64,000 nucleotides of DNA. Origin: Corynebacterium fournieri. Lineage in GTDB: Bacteria; Actinomycetota; Actinomycetes; Mycobacteriales; Mycobacteriaceae. Below the pieces are notes generated by a model, which was given only the letters and a program-made list of their open reading frames with translations, made no database searches and was not told where the DNA came from. Positions 50,552-58,408 of the stretch are shown here, piece after piece. The stretch spans positions 1,364,001 through 1,428,000 of the forward strand of contig NZ_CP047210.1 of the NCBI RefSeq assembly GCF_030408775.1, in the 5' to 3' direction. The translations under genes and the position numbers were made by a program. How positions within the stretch are numbered: the stretch's first letter is position 1; each line of letters opens with the position of its first letter.

Positions 50552-51259
50552 ATGTCACACCGCAGCACAGTTCTCACATCCGCACTCGCCGTGACCGCAC
50601 TTTCCATAGCGGCGTGCGGCGGTCCGACCGACGACGCCTCCGGTGACGCGACCGCCGAGACCACGACGGCGACCTCCCAGACTTCTACCGCTGCATCCGC
50701 GCCGGGGACCGAAAGCTCTGCAGCGTCGCAGCCTGCGGGCAGCGAGGATCGCGCCTCGCAGACAAGCGCCTCGCAGACAAACGACGTCGCCGCCGCCGCT
50801 GCGCCGGCCGCCGGGCAAGCGAACTCGCCGTTCACGCTCGAGGACACGCACCTGGAAACCCCCGGGTACTCCGACCTGAAAATTGAGGGCATCCGGGCAG
50901 GCTCGCACGACGGATACGATCGCGTCGTGGTGGATTTTTCCGGCACCGGGCAGCCCAATGTGCTCGCCGGGTACAACGCGGATCCGCGCCAGCAGGCGTC
51001 CGGCTACCCGCTCGTGCCGGCTGGCAACGCCTATTTCGACCTGATTATCCAGGGTGTCCCGCAATCCATGTCGTTGGACGAAGCCGACATTGCCAAGTCG
51101 GATCCGGCCGGCGTCGCGGCCGGGGGCATTGCGGAAATCGCCGACGGAGGCGTGTTCGAAGCAAACGCGCAGTACGTGATCGGCCTGGACGCGAAGCGCC
51201 CGTACCACCTGTACATGCTGGACAACCCGACGCGTCTCGTCGTGGACTTTCAAAAATAG
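50552..51259 (+). CDS. Lipoprotein with AMIN-like domain
   Basis: This 235-residue protein has a signal peptide with lipobox LSIAACGG (Cys22) and a Thr/Ser/Ala-rich linker (residues 25-85). The C-terminal beta domain (about 100-235) includes GYDRVVVDFSGTG and a final NPTRLVVDFQK, an AMIN-like pattern seen in mycobacterial and corynebacterial lipoproteins. It may bind cell-wall glycans. A TAGGGT box ends 6 bases before the ATG, suggesting a leaderless transcript. It is divergent from dapB. Confidence 0.83.
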   Translation: MSHRSTVLTSALAVTALSIAACGGPTDDASGDATAETTTATSQTSTAASAPGTESSAASQPAGSEDRASQTSASQTNDVAAAAAPAAGQANSPFTLEDTHLETPGYSDLKIEGIRAGSHDGYDRVVVDFSGTGQPNVLAGYNADPRQQASGYPLVPAGNAYFDLIIQGVPQSMSLDEADIAKSDPAGVAAGGIAEIADGGVFEANAQYVIGLDAKRPYHLYMLDNPTRLVVDFQK

Positions 51260-51274
51260 GACTTTCAAAAGTAG
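51245..51274 (+). repeat. 15-bp tandem duplication at a stop codon
   Basis: GACTTTCAAAAATAG is followed directly by GACTTTCAAAAGTAG. The first copy holds the lipoprotein stop codon; the second adds another in-frame TAG and lies just before the next gene's ribosome site. Confidence 0.85.
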
Positions 51275-51283
51275 GAGGAGCGC

Positions 51284-51577
51284 ATGAACCTCGTTTCGTG
51301 GCTGGGCCTCGCCTTCGTCGTGCTCTTGGCCATCGGCGGAATCGCCGTTGTGGGCAACACCTCTCGCGAGATCCAACGCAGCAACATGGACGAAGATTCG
51401 AAGCGCCGCTGGGGCTTTCTCATGGGCTTTTCACCTCTGGCCGGTGTGTACACCTACAAGCGGCGCAACGAGCTGTTCGGACACGCTGACGAAAATCCGG
51501 GCGACGCCGGTGGAGATACCGACAACACTGCAGGTAGCAAGCCAGACAACACCCCAAAACACACACCGGACAACTAA
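51284..51577 (+). CDS. Small single-pass membrane protein
   Basis: This 97-residue protein has an N-terminal membrane helix (about residues 5-25), a basic middle segment (SKRRWGFLMGFSPLAGVYTYKRRN) and a hydrophilic Asp/Asn/Gly-rich tail. No family is recognised. AGGAGG lies 6-8 bases before the ATG. It lies 24 bases after the lipoprotein gene, so the two are probably cotranscribed. Confidence 0.75.
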   Translation: MNLVSWLGLAFVVLLAIGGIAVVGNTSREIQRSNMDEDSKRRWGFLMGFSPLAGVYTYKRRNELFGHADENPGDAGGDTDNTAGSKPDNTPKHTPDN

Positions 51578-51701
51578 GCAAGCTCCGCACAAAATCGGCG
51601 ATTTGTGTTGGGCGCGACCGCAAGAGGGTCTAGAGTGAACGGGAACACACCGACAACAGATTGTTGCCGGAGTTAAACACTCAGTGCGAAAGGTTTGCGC
51701 G

Positions 51702-52478
51702 ATGTTCGATCCGTACCGCCGCCCCACGGTGGCTGTCGTCGGCGCCGGAATCGCCGGGTGCACTGCTGCAGCAGAATGCGCCTTTTCCGGCTTCGACACC
51801 ACATTGTTTGACCGCCAGGACTACATCGGCGGGCACCTCACTTCCCCGGAGGCCGCCAACGTGTCCAAACGGCAACATTTCCGTACCCCGTATTTGAAGC
51901 TGACCAGAACTGACGGCACTCCCCGTTCCGTCATTGCCCACCTCGAGGCAGCGGTGGCGAAGTCAGGTGCGACTTTCACCGCTCGTTCCGAGGTCACCGG
52001 CGCACAGTGGAACGCGGACGAAGGCCAATGGGAAGTCACGGTGGTGCGCGACGGCCGTGAGCACACCGAGCTTTTCGACGTCCTCATCCGCGCCACCGGC
52101 GAGCCCTCCCCGTGGATCGCCGTGCCCGGGCGCAAGAACATCAGCGCCGACGAGCTCTACCTGCACAACGGTATCGACGTAGTCGGGTTGCCCAACGCCC
52201 TCTTCGTGGACTACCACACCCCGGACCCGAAGTTCGACGAGAAGTCCTGGGCCGTATTCGAGGCGCGCGGCGACTACGCCCGCCGTTACGTACGCCAGCT
52301 GGAAATCCGCGGCCCGGGTGCGCTGACGGTCAAACCGGATAAGTGGCGCGTCCAGCCCGGCACTGTCCGCGGCCTCAAGAGCGTGCTGGTCGAATTCGAG
52401 CCCGACGTGCACGACTTCACCCGCGCCGCAAACCACCAGGCCGCATCTCGTCGCCCGCTGCAAGCAACGGCCAGCTAA
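51702..52478 (+). CDS. Short FAD-dependent monooxygenase-like protein
   Basis: This 258-residue protein begins with an FAD-binding Rossmann motif, VAVVGAGIAGCTAA (residues 10-23), followed by FDRQDYIGGHLTSPEAA, as in flavin monooxygenases of the FMO/Baeyer-Villiger group. FMO and BVMO enzymes have 450-550 residues and a second NADP Rossmann motif, which is absent here; RATGEPSPWIAVPGR is the only other typical strand. It may be a trimmed oxidoreductase or a fragment under selection. I chose the ATG at 51702; a GTG 18 bases upstream is possible. It is followed 34 bases later by the first MpaB gene with a good ribosome site. Confidence 0.72.
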   Translation: MFDPYRRPTVAVVGAGIAGCTAAAECAFSGFDTTLFDRQDYIGGHLTSPEAANVSKRQHFRTPYLKLTRTDGTPRSVIAHLEAAVAKSGATFTARSEVTGAQWNADEGQWEVTVVRDGREHTELFDVLIRATGEPSPWIAVPGRKNISADELYLHNGIDVVGLPNALFVDYHTPDPKFDEKSWAVFEARGDYARRYVRQLEIRGPGALTVKPDKWRVQPGTVRGLKSVLVEFEPDVHDFTRAANHQAASRRPLQATAS

Positions 52479-52512
52479 CCAGCGCGAACACGGAAAACTA
52501 CGAGGAGATCCA

Positions 52513-53427
52513 ATGACTACCCTAAAGCCCACCGAGACAATCGCCCCCTCGACCGAGAACGCGCAGGATTATCCGTCCGACCGTGCTGCGTCGGAAGCTG
52601 CCGGCCTGCCCCTCGGCCCGGATTCGATTCTGTGGCAGCGTTTCGGCGACTGGCGCTCGATGTTTGTGGCGCTCAGTGCCGGCGTGCTCCAGATCGCCCA
52701 GCGCGACATCAGCCGCTCGCTGGTGCAGCAGTCCAACGTCTTCGACAACGAAGTCGCCCGCCTGGTGCGCTCCGCATTCCCGATCATCCGCACCGTCTAT
52801 GAAGGCCCTGAGGTCGGCGCGATGATTCGCGATTTCCACAAGGACATCAAGGGCACCCATCCGGACGGTTCCCGTTACCACTCACTCAACCCCGAGGTCT
52901 ACTACTGGGCACACGCCACGTTTACCGCCATGCCTTACCTCATGGCTGGCAATTTCATGCCGGACCTGACGCACGCGGAGCGCGAGCAGCTCTTCCAGGA
53001 GTCGCGCACGTGGTACAGCTTCTACGGCGTTGCGGAGCCGGACGGCGCCCCGCAGAGCTACGACGAGTACGTCGCGTATATGGACGCAATGTACGACAAG
53101 CTCGGCCCCAGCGAGACCATCGACCGCTCCCGCATCATGAACGGCCTGACGCTTGATCCGCCGGACCCATCTGTGCCGCGCTGGGCGTGGAAGCCTGTCG
53201 CTCCGTTCGCCTCGAAGCTGTTGCTGTGGGTGTCCATCGGCCTGCTGCCCGAGAAGGTCCGCAACACGCTCGGCTTGGAGTGGACCAAGGCGGACCAGCG
53301 CAAGCTCGCAGTGTTCTCCCGTGCCACGCGCGGCATCTTCTCGCTGTTGCCGCGTAAGGCGCGCATGGTGCCCATCGCCACCCGAGCGTTCGAGCGCGCG
53401 GAGGCGGAAGGCGGCTTCCACTACTAA
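52513..53427 (+). CDS. MpaB/DUF2236 family haem oxygenase-like protein, copy 1
   Basis: DUF2236 includes the rubber oxygenase Lcp and MpaB, haem b proteins that split C=C bonds in prenyl chains. This 304-residue protein has the conserved RYHSLNPEVYYWAHATF block (residues 119-135), with the presumed haem-ligand His in WAHATF, and a C-terminal helix pair. GAGGAG lies 6 bases before the ATG. There is no signal peptide. It is probably cotranscribed with the FAD protein and is followed by a bidirectional terminator. The substrate is unknown. Confidence 0.85.
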   Translation: MTTLKPTETIAPSTENAQDYPSDRAASEAAGLPLGPDSILWQRFGDWRSMFVALSAGVLQIAQRDISRSLVQQSNVFDNEVARLVRSAFPIIRTVYEGPEVGAMIRDFHKDIKGTHPDGSRYHSLNPEVYYWAHATFTAMPYLMAGNFMPDLTHAEREQLFQESRTWYSFYGVAEPDGAPQSYDEYVAYMDAMYDKLGPSETIDRSRIMNGLTLDPPDPSVPRWAWKPVAPFASKLLLWVSIGLLPEKVRNTLGLEWTKADQRKLAVFSRATRGIFSLLPRKARMVPIATRAFERAEAEGGFHY

Positions 53428-53447
53428 CTCTTCGCTTCTCGACGACC

Positions 53448-53479
53448 AAAGGCCTGCACCGCAAACGGTGCAGGCCTTT
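53448..53479. terminator. Bidirectional terminator between MpaB copy 1 and the DUF6114 gene
   Basis: AAAGGCCTGCACC and GGTGCAGGCCTTT form a perfect 13-bp stem with A- and T-runs on the two sides. It lies between convergent genes. Confidence 0.85.
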
Positions 53480-53492
53480 GTTTGTGCGCTCC

Positions 53493-54836
53493 TTAGCGCA
53501 TGTAGGAGGTCAGCTTTACTGCCGGGGCATGCAGGCGCAGCCCGGAGAGGCTGACCAGTTGCAGATTGGCGTTATTGAGCGAGACCTGCTGCATCACCAT
53601 GTCCGGCACTGGCACGTTGGGCACCGGCTTCGCGTCCGGGACGCCGAGCTGCTGCAGAATCGCCCCGAGATCGCCGCCGAGGTCCACCGTCAACGGCAAG
53701 GTGGGCACGTTGGCCACCGCCGGAGTTGCCGTCAGCCCCGTCGCGACGATGCGCACAGGGCCGTTGGAAAGTTTCGTTTCCACCTGCCCGGTGGTGAGCA
53801 AACCGCGTCCCGGGAAGCCCGGGATCTCGAGGGAGAGGTTGCGTGCGCGAAGCTCATCGCCCGTGAGCACGAGGGTGCGCTGCGGCACGCCGCCGACGTT
53901 GACCATGCCCAAGGTCGCGTGCACGTTTCCGGTGATGGCAACGTGATCTGCCCGCACCGTGCTGATGTTGCCCGGCGGCACGTCCTTCAGCGGCGTATCA
54001 ATCGGCTGCGGGGTGAGCAGCTCGGAGACAGGGCCCGGAGCATCGCTCGGCGCAGGAGGTTGCGGCAGGCTCGGCTGCGGCAATTGAGGCGCCGAAAGCT
54101 GCGGCAGTTGGGGCGGTTGCGGCAGTGCGATGCTGGTGGGCAGCTGCGGCAGGGGCAGGCCTTCTTGGGCGTTGACCTTTGGTTCGTCGTGAAGCATGCC
54201 TGCCACAACGCTCAAGCTGGCCATTACTGCAAGCACCGATGTCGCAGCGGACGTGGGTTTGCGGCGCGAGTGCTTCGCGCCACGGTGTTTGGCATCCTTT
54301 TCCCAGCCGAGCGCCAACGCACCACCGATGATGCCCAACAGCGAACCAACGAAGAACCCACCCAGGTTCGACGTCGGCACCGCCACAATCGACACGATGA
54401 TGCCCAGCACGCCCAGGTAGGTAGCCGCGTACGGCTGGAGCCAGGTGCCGATGCCGAACATGATCAACAGCGCGCCGATGAGCAGCGTCGATACGCCTGA
54501 GATGGTCGAAATCATGACCAACAGGTCTGAAATCTGCACCGTAAAATACGCCGGGGCGACCATGATGATGCCGGAGAGCAGCATGAGAAGCCCGCCAGCG
54601 AACGGCCTGGTGCTGCGCCACTCACGGAAGCGCTCGCGCCTGCTGCGCTCGTCGGAGTGCTTTGCGCGCTCCTTCGCGGCGGTTGCGCCATCGGTCGCTT
54701 CGGCACTGTCGGCACTGTCGGCGCTGTCGGCCTCGACAGTGTCGGAACTGTCAGCCTCGGCAGTGTCGCCGTCGGTGTCGTCGTCGAAGAAGTCGTCGAA
54801 TTCCGCTTCGTCCTGATGCTCTTCCCTAGCAGGCAT
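53493..54836 (-). CDS. DUF6114 domain membrane protein
   Basis: This 447-residue protein has an acidic N-terminal tail (Asp/Glu/Ala/Ser-rich, residues 1-65), then about four membrane helices (residues 80-175) in the DUF6114 pattern. A proline-rich stretch (PLPQLPTSIALPQPPQLPQ) and a beta-rich C-terminal part follow (residues 285-447), which resembles the DUF6230 neighbour in its strand pattern. Function is unknown; DUF6114 and DUF6230 are usually adjacent. Its start lies 11 bases inside the DUF6230 coding region, implying coupling. Confidence 0.82.
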   Translation of the reverse strand: MPAREEHQDEAEFDDFFDDDTDGDTAEADSSDTVEADSADSADSAEATDGATAAKERAKHSDERSRRERFREWRSTRPFAGGLLMLLSGIIMVAPAYFTVQISDLLVMISTISGVSTLLIGALLIMFGIGTWLQPYAATYLGVLGIIVSIVAVPTSNLGGFFVGSLLGIIGGALALGWEKDAKHRGAKHSRRKPTSAATSVLAVMASLSVVAGMLHDEPKVNAQEGLPLPQLPTSIALPQPPQLPQLSAPQLPQPSLPQPPAPSDAPGPVSELLTPQPIDTPLKDVPPGNISTVRADHVAITGNVHATLGMVNVGGVPQRTLVLTGDELRARNLSLEIPGFPGRGLLTTGQVETKLSNGPVRIVATGLTATPAVANVPTLPLTVDLGGDLGAILQQLGVPDAKPVPNVPVPDMVMQQVSLNNANLQLVSLSGLRLHAPAVKLTSYMR

Positions 54837-55401
54837 CCGAATTATCCCTCTTCACCGAAACGTTCACGCCGGATGCCTTCAGCGATTTCGCGCCCACGGA
54901 GGTGGCGCGGATATCGTCGGCGCTGAGTGACACCTTCTCCGCGAATAGGCCCCACGCGCCGGGCTGCGCCATGTCGTTGTACTTGCTGGCGTCGATGCCC
55001 ACGGAGGCATCCGTCAGATCGAGGGCGCCGGAAATGTCGGTCGCGCCCACCACGAGGTCGCGCACCTCGACGCTGTTGTCGCCCTTGGCAAGCAGGCGGA
55101 ATGTGCCTTCACCGATCATCGGGATATCCGGCAGCGTGGTGGACAGGCACAAGTTGGAGGCGTACGCGTGCTCGAACTTCAGGCGCGCCACCGGCAGCTG
55201 CTCCTGCGCCATCTGCTCGCCGTCCATGAAGATGGAAATCCCTTCACCGTCGAGGTGGGTCATCGTCACCTTAAAAAACGCGCCGGACAGCGCCAAGTTC
55301 GCAGTCAGGCCGCCCTGCGCCACAGCAACACCGGTGGCCCCAAAAGCCAAAAGCCCGGTGGCGAGCGCCGCGCCCGTCTTTTTCATGTTGATCTTGCCCA
55401 T
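54826..55401 (-). CDS. DUF6230 family secreted protein
   Basis: This 191-residue protein has a signal peptide (residues 1-29, GAALATGLLAFGATGVAVAQ) and then a beta-rich domain with the DUF6230 pattern (ANLALSGAFFKVTMTHLDGEG, VGIDASKYNDMAQPGAWGLFAEKV). A single cysteine occurs at ASNLCLS and another at the extreme C-terminus. Function is unknown. I chose the ATG at 55401 (MGKINMKKT), which starts the signal peptide. It leads the DUF6230-DUF6114 pair. Confidence 0.82.
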   Translation of the reverse strand: MGKINMKKTGAALATGLLAFGATGVAVAQGGLTANLALSGAFFKVTMTHLDGEGISIFMDGEQMAQEQLPVARLKFEHAYASNLCLSTTLPDIPMIGEGTFRLLAKGDNSVEVRDLVVGATDISGALDLTDASVGIDASKYNDMAQPGAWGLFAEKVSLSADDIRATSVGAKSLKASGVNVSVKRDNSDAC

Positions 55402-55482
55402 GTGCAGACCTTTCTTAGGGGGATGTGCACACGGCCCCAAAACGGCACCGCGCTTATGATTCGTCACACACTAGCACGCACC

Positions 55483-55512
55483 GACTCAATGATTTAACAC
55501 AAATCATGAGTC
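55483..55512. promoter_or_regulatory. Near-perfect inverted repeat between the DUF6230 and MpaB copy 2 genes
   Basis: GACTCAATGATTT-AACAC-AAATCATGAGTC has arms of 12-13 bases with one extra A in the left arm. It is AT-rich and lacks a T-run, so an operator for both divergent genes is more likely than a terminator. The regulator is unknown. The rest of the 240-base gap (55402-55641) holds no other clear element. Confidence 0.5.
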
Positions 55513-55641
55513 AAGTTACCTCTGTCACCAAGCATGGCCCAGGCCAGCAGAAACATATTTCGTGACCCAGTCCGTCACTCATATGCCCCTGTGTTACGCT
55601 TCACACATCATCGGACCTTCCCCAAAAGAAAGAGGTCACTC

Positions 55642-56658
55642 ATGTCTCAAGAAAGCTATGACGATTTGCTCGACGGCACCGTCAAAGAAGGTCGGGGGCG
55701 CGAGCTGAAGCGCGCGCCCCTCGGACCGGATTCCCTGCTGTGGCAGTGGGGCGCAGACAGCCGCCTCCAACTTCTTCGCGGCTACACGGGCGTGCTGCAG
55801 AACATGCACCCGGCTATCGGCCAGTCGCTTCTGGACCACTCCAAGTTCTTTGAAGAGCCGTTTGCCCGTCTGGAGCGCTCCACCCCGCAGATCATCGCCT
55901 CCATCTACGACGAAAGCGGCGAGTTGGGCAAGCAGATCCGCGACTACCACGTAGACATCAAGGGCAAGCTTCGCGATGGCGAGCGTTACCACTCCCTGAA
56001 CCCGGAGACCTACTGGTGGGCGCACGCCACCTTCGTCTACCGCGTCATCCTCGCCCAGGAGCTGTTTGGCACCCCGTTCACCCACGCCGAAAAGGACCAG
56101 CTGGTCCGCGAGGGCGTGACCTGGTGGGACATGTACGGCCTGTCCGAGCGCCCCGTCATCGACAACTACGACGACCTGGTCGCCTACATCGACGAGATGG
56201 AGGACACTGTCCTGGAGCGCAATGAGACGGTGGACTTCGCGCTGCGCACCGCACGCGTTGAGCCGGTCAAGGCGCCGGACGGCGTGTCCGAGGCCGTGTG
56301 GAAAGTGATTTGGAAGCCGCTGATGAACAGCGTGATCTGGCTGACCATCGGCACGCTCAACGACAAGGAACGCGAGATCCTGGAGCTGGAGTGGACCAAG
56401 CGCGACCAGCGCCGCTTCGACCGCGTTGCCAACCTCGTGCGCGGTGTGTTCAAGATCCTGCCCGAGGACAAGCGCTACATGGAACCGGGCCGGTCGTTGA
56501 TGATTAAAAACGGCATGATCGACGGCAAGTACAAGGAACCGAAGAAGATCACCCCGTACCAGCCCAAGAGCACCGCGGATAGCGGCGCGTCCGCGGCCGC
56601 GCCGAAAGACGGCGACGACCCGGTCGCGCAACGCCGCGCGGCAGGCTGCCCCTTCTAA
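55642..56658 (+). CDS. MpaB/DUF2236 family haem oxygenase-like protein, copy 2
   Basis: This 338-residue paralogue of the gene at 52513 has the same RYHSLNPETYWWAHATF block (residues 114-130) with the presumed haem ligand His. It also shares LGPDSLLWQWGADSR near the N-terminus and the DKEREILELEWTKRDQRRFDR segment. The C-terminus adds about 40 residues, rich in Ala, Lys and Pro, and ends RRAAGCPF. AGAGGT lies before the ATG. A hairpin separates it from the aldehyde dehydrogenase gene. The enzyme is expected to be cytoplasmic or membrane-associated; the substrate is unknown. Confidence 0.86.
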   Translation: MSQESYDDLLDGTVKEGRGRELKRAPLGPDSLLWQWGADSRLQLLRGYTGVLQNMHPAIGQSLLDHSKFFEEPFARLERSTPQIIASIYDESGELGKQIRDYHVDIKGKLRDGERYHSLNPETYWWAHATFVYRVILAQELFGTPFTHAEKDQLVREGVTWWDMYGLSERPVIDNYDDLVAYIDEMEDTVLERNETVDFALRTARVEPVKAPDGVSEAVWKVIWKPLMNSVIWLTIGTLNDKEREILELEWTKRDQRRFDRVANLVRGVFKILPEDKRYMEPGRSLMIKNGMIDGKYKEPKKITPYQPKSTADSGASAAAPKDGDDPVAQRRAAGCPF

Positions 56659-56669
56659 ACTGATCTGAG

Positions 56670-56720
56670 CAACCGCGCCCCAGACCCACCCAGCAGGGCC
56701 CACGGTCTGGGGCGTGGTTG
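56670..56720 (+). terminator. Hairpin between MpaB copy 2 and the aldehyde dehydrogenase gene
   Basis: CAACCGCGCCCCAGACC and GGTCTGGGGCGTGGTTG pair over 17 bases with one mismatch, followed by TTTAC. It could terminate the upstream transcript fully or partly, since only 35 bases remain before the next start. Confidence 0.65.
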
Positions 56721-56755
56721 TTTACACCACCGAAAACCCCGGGAGAAACACACCC

Positions 56756-58339
56756 ATGCTTCCCAACCGCCTCAAGGAAGAAGCGCTGCCGAAGCGCTTC
56801 GTAGACGGGCTTCTCGAGCTCACCACCAATTACGCCACCGGATCCCTCACCGCCGAAGACAGCACTGTCGTGCGCTCCCCTTTCTTCGCCGACGACCTGG
56901 GCTACGTGGGAAACGGCACCGTCTCCGACGTCGATGAGGCGTTCCGGCTCGCCCGTGCCGCACAACGTCAGTGGGCCGAAACGCCTCTTACCGACCGGGT
57001 GAAGGTGTTCGAGCGGTTCCACACAATCGTGTTCAAGCGCCAGGACCTGCTCGCGGACATCGTCCAGCTCGAAACGGGCAAAGACCGCGCCGCCGCCTTC
57101 GACGAGGTGCTCGACGTACTTAACAACGCCCGCTACTACGCCAACAATGCAGAGCGTTTTCTTTCCCCCAAGCGCCGCGCCGGCGCCTTTCCGCTGATCA
57201 CCACCACCAAGGAACAGCGTTACCCCAAGGGAGTGGTCGGCCAGATCAGCCCGTGGAACTACCCGCTGGCGCTGGGCATCTCTGATGCGATCGCCGCGCT
57301 GATCGCAGGCAACGCTGTGGTGGCCAAACCGGACTCCACCACCCCGTTTTCCAACATCATCGCCAAAAAGCTGCTCATCAACGCCGGTCTTCCCAGGGAT
57401 CTCTTCCAAATCGTCACCGGCTCGGGCACCGTCGTCGGCGGCGCTATCGCCCAGCAGTGCGACTACTTGATGTTTACTGGCTCTACCGCCACCGGCAAGA
57501 TCCTCGGCCGCACCGTCGGCGAGCGCCTGGTGGGCTACTCGGCGGAACTCGGCGGCAAAAACGCGATGATCGTCGCCCCGGATGCAGACATCGCCAAGCA
57601 CGCCGACACTATTGCTACCGCGTGCTTTTCCAACTCCGGCCAGCTTTGCGTGTCCATCGAGCGCATCTACGTCCACGAATCCGTCTACGAGACGTTCTTG
57701 CGGGCGCTGCAGAAGGCAACCGAATCCATCACCTTGGGCAAAGGCCTGAACTGGGATTACTCCATGGGCTCGTTGATCCACCAGGAGCAACTGGAGCGCG
57801 TCCAGGACTTCGTCGACGACGCTGTGTCCAAGGGCGCGAACATTGTCACCGGCGGCAAGGCCCGCCCGGACGTCGGCCCGTTCCACTTCGCCCCGACCAT
57901 CCTCACCGACGTGCCCGAGGACGCGAAGCTGCGTGACCAGGAGGTCTTCGGCCCAGTCGTCTACGTGCAAAAGGTGCGCGACCTCGACGAGGCTGTCGAC
58001 CTTGCCAACAGCCTCAACTACGGCCTGAACGCCTCCGTCTTCGCCGCGCCGTCCACCGCCTGGAAGCTCGCCGAGCGCATCGAGTCCGGCAGCGTGACCA
58101 TCAACGACGGCTACGCCTCCACATGGGCGAGCGTTTCCACCCCGCTCGGCGGCGTCAAAGAGTCCGGAATGGCGCGCCGCCACGGGCCCGAGGGCATCAC
58201 CAAATACACCGAGGTGAAAAACATCTCTGCCCAGCGCATCATGCCAATGCGCGGCCCCGGCTTCCTGCCGCGCAAGTACTACGGGCAGCTGCTCACCACG
58301 GCGCTGGACCTCGGCCGGAAGCTGCGGTTTTTGCCGTAG
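56756..58339 (+). CDS. Succinic semialdehyde dehydrogenase-type aldehyde dehydrogenase (GabD2-like)
   Basis: This 527-residue NAD(P)-dependent aldehyde dehydrogenase has ISPWNYPLALG, FTGSTATGKILG, the catalytic Glu in SAELGGKNAMIV and the nucleophile Cys in SNSGQLCVSIERIYV (about residue 298). The length and PFFADDLGYVGNG start fit the actinobacterial GabD2 group, which oxidises succinic semialdehyde or other aldehydes. The ATG at 56756 follows GGGAGAAA. Its place after two MpaB genes raises the possibility that it oxidises aldehydes released by chain cleavage. Confidence 0.85.
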   Translation: MLPNRLKEEALPKRFVDGLLELTTNYATGSLTAEDSTVVRSPFFADDLGYVGNGTVSDVDEAFRLARAAQRQWAETPLTDRVKVFERFHTIVFKRQDLLADIVQLETGKDRAAAFDEVLDVLNNARYYANNAERFLSPKRRAGAFPLITTTKEQRYPKGVVGQISPWNYPLALGISDAIAALIAGNAVVAKPDSTTPFSNIIAKKLLINAGLPRDLFQIVTGSGTVVGGAIAQQCDYLMFTGSTATGKILGRTVGERLVGYSAELGGKNAMIVAPDADIAKHADTIATACFSNSGQLCVSIERIYVHESVYETFLRALQKATESITLGKGLNWDYSMGSLIHQEQLERVQDFVDDAVSKGANIVTGGKARPDVGPFHFAPTILTDVPEDAKLRDQEVFGPVVYVQKVRDLDEAVDLANSLNYGLNASVFAAPSTAWKLAERIESGSVTINDGYASTWASVSTPLGGVKESGMARRHGPEGITKYTEVKNISAQRIMPMRGPGFLPRKYYGQLLTTALDLGRKLRFLP

Positions 58340-58360
58340 GAAACGTCGTCAAGCAACAGC

Positions 58361-58396
58361 AAAAGCGGGCACCCATGAGAAAGGGCGCCCGCTTTT
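58361..58396. terminator. Bidirectional terminator between the aldehyde dehydrogenase gene and pnp
   Basis: AAAAGCGGGC and GCCCGCTTTT form the stem, with A- and T-runs at the outer ends. It separates convergent genes. Confidence 0.85.
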
Positions 58397-58408
58397 CGAC
58401 GTCTACAG

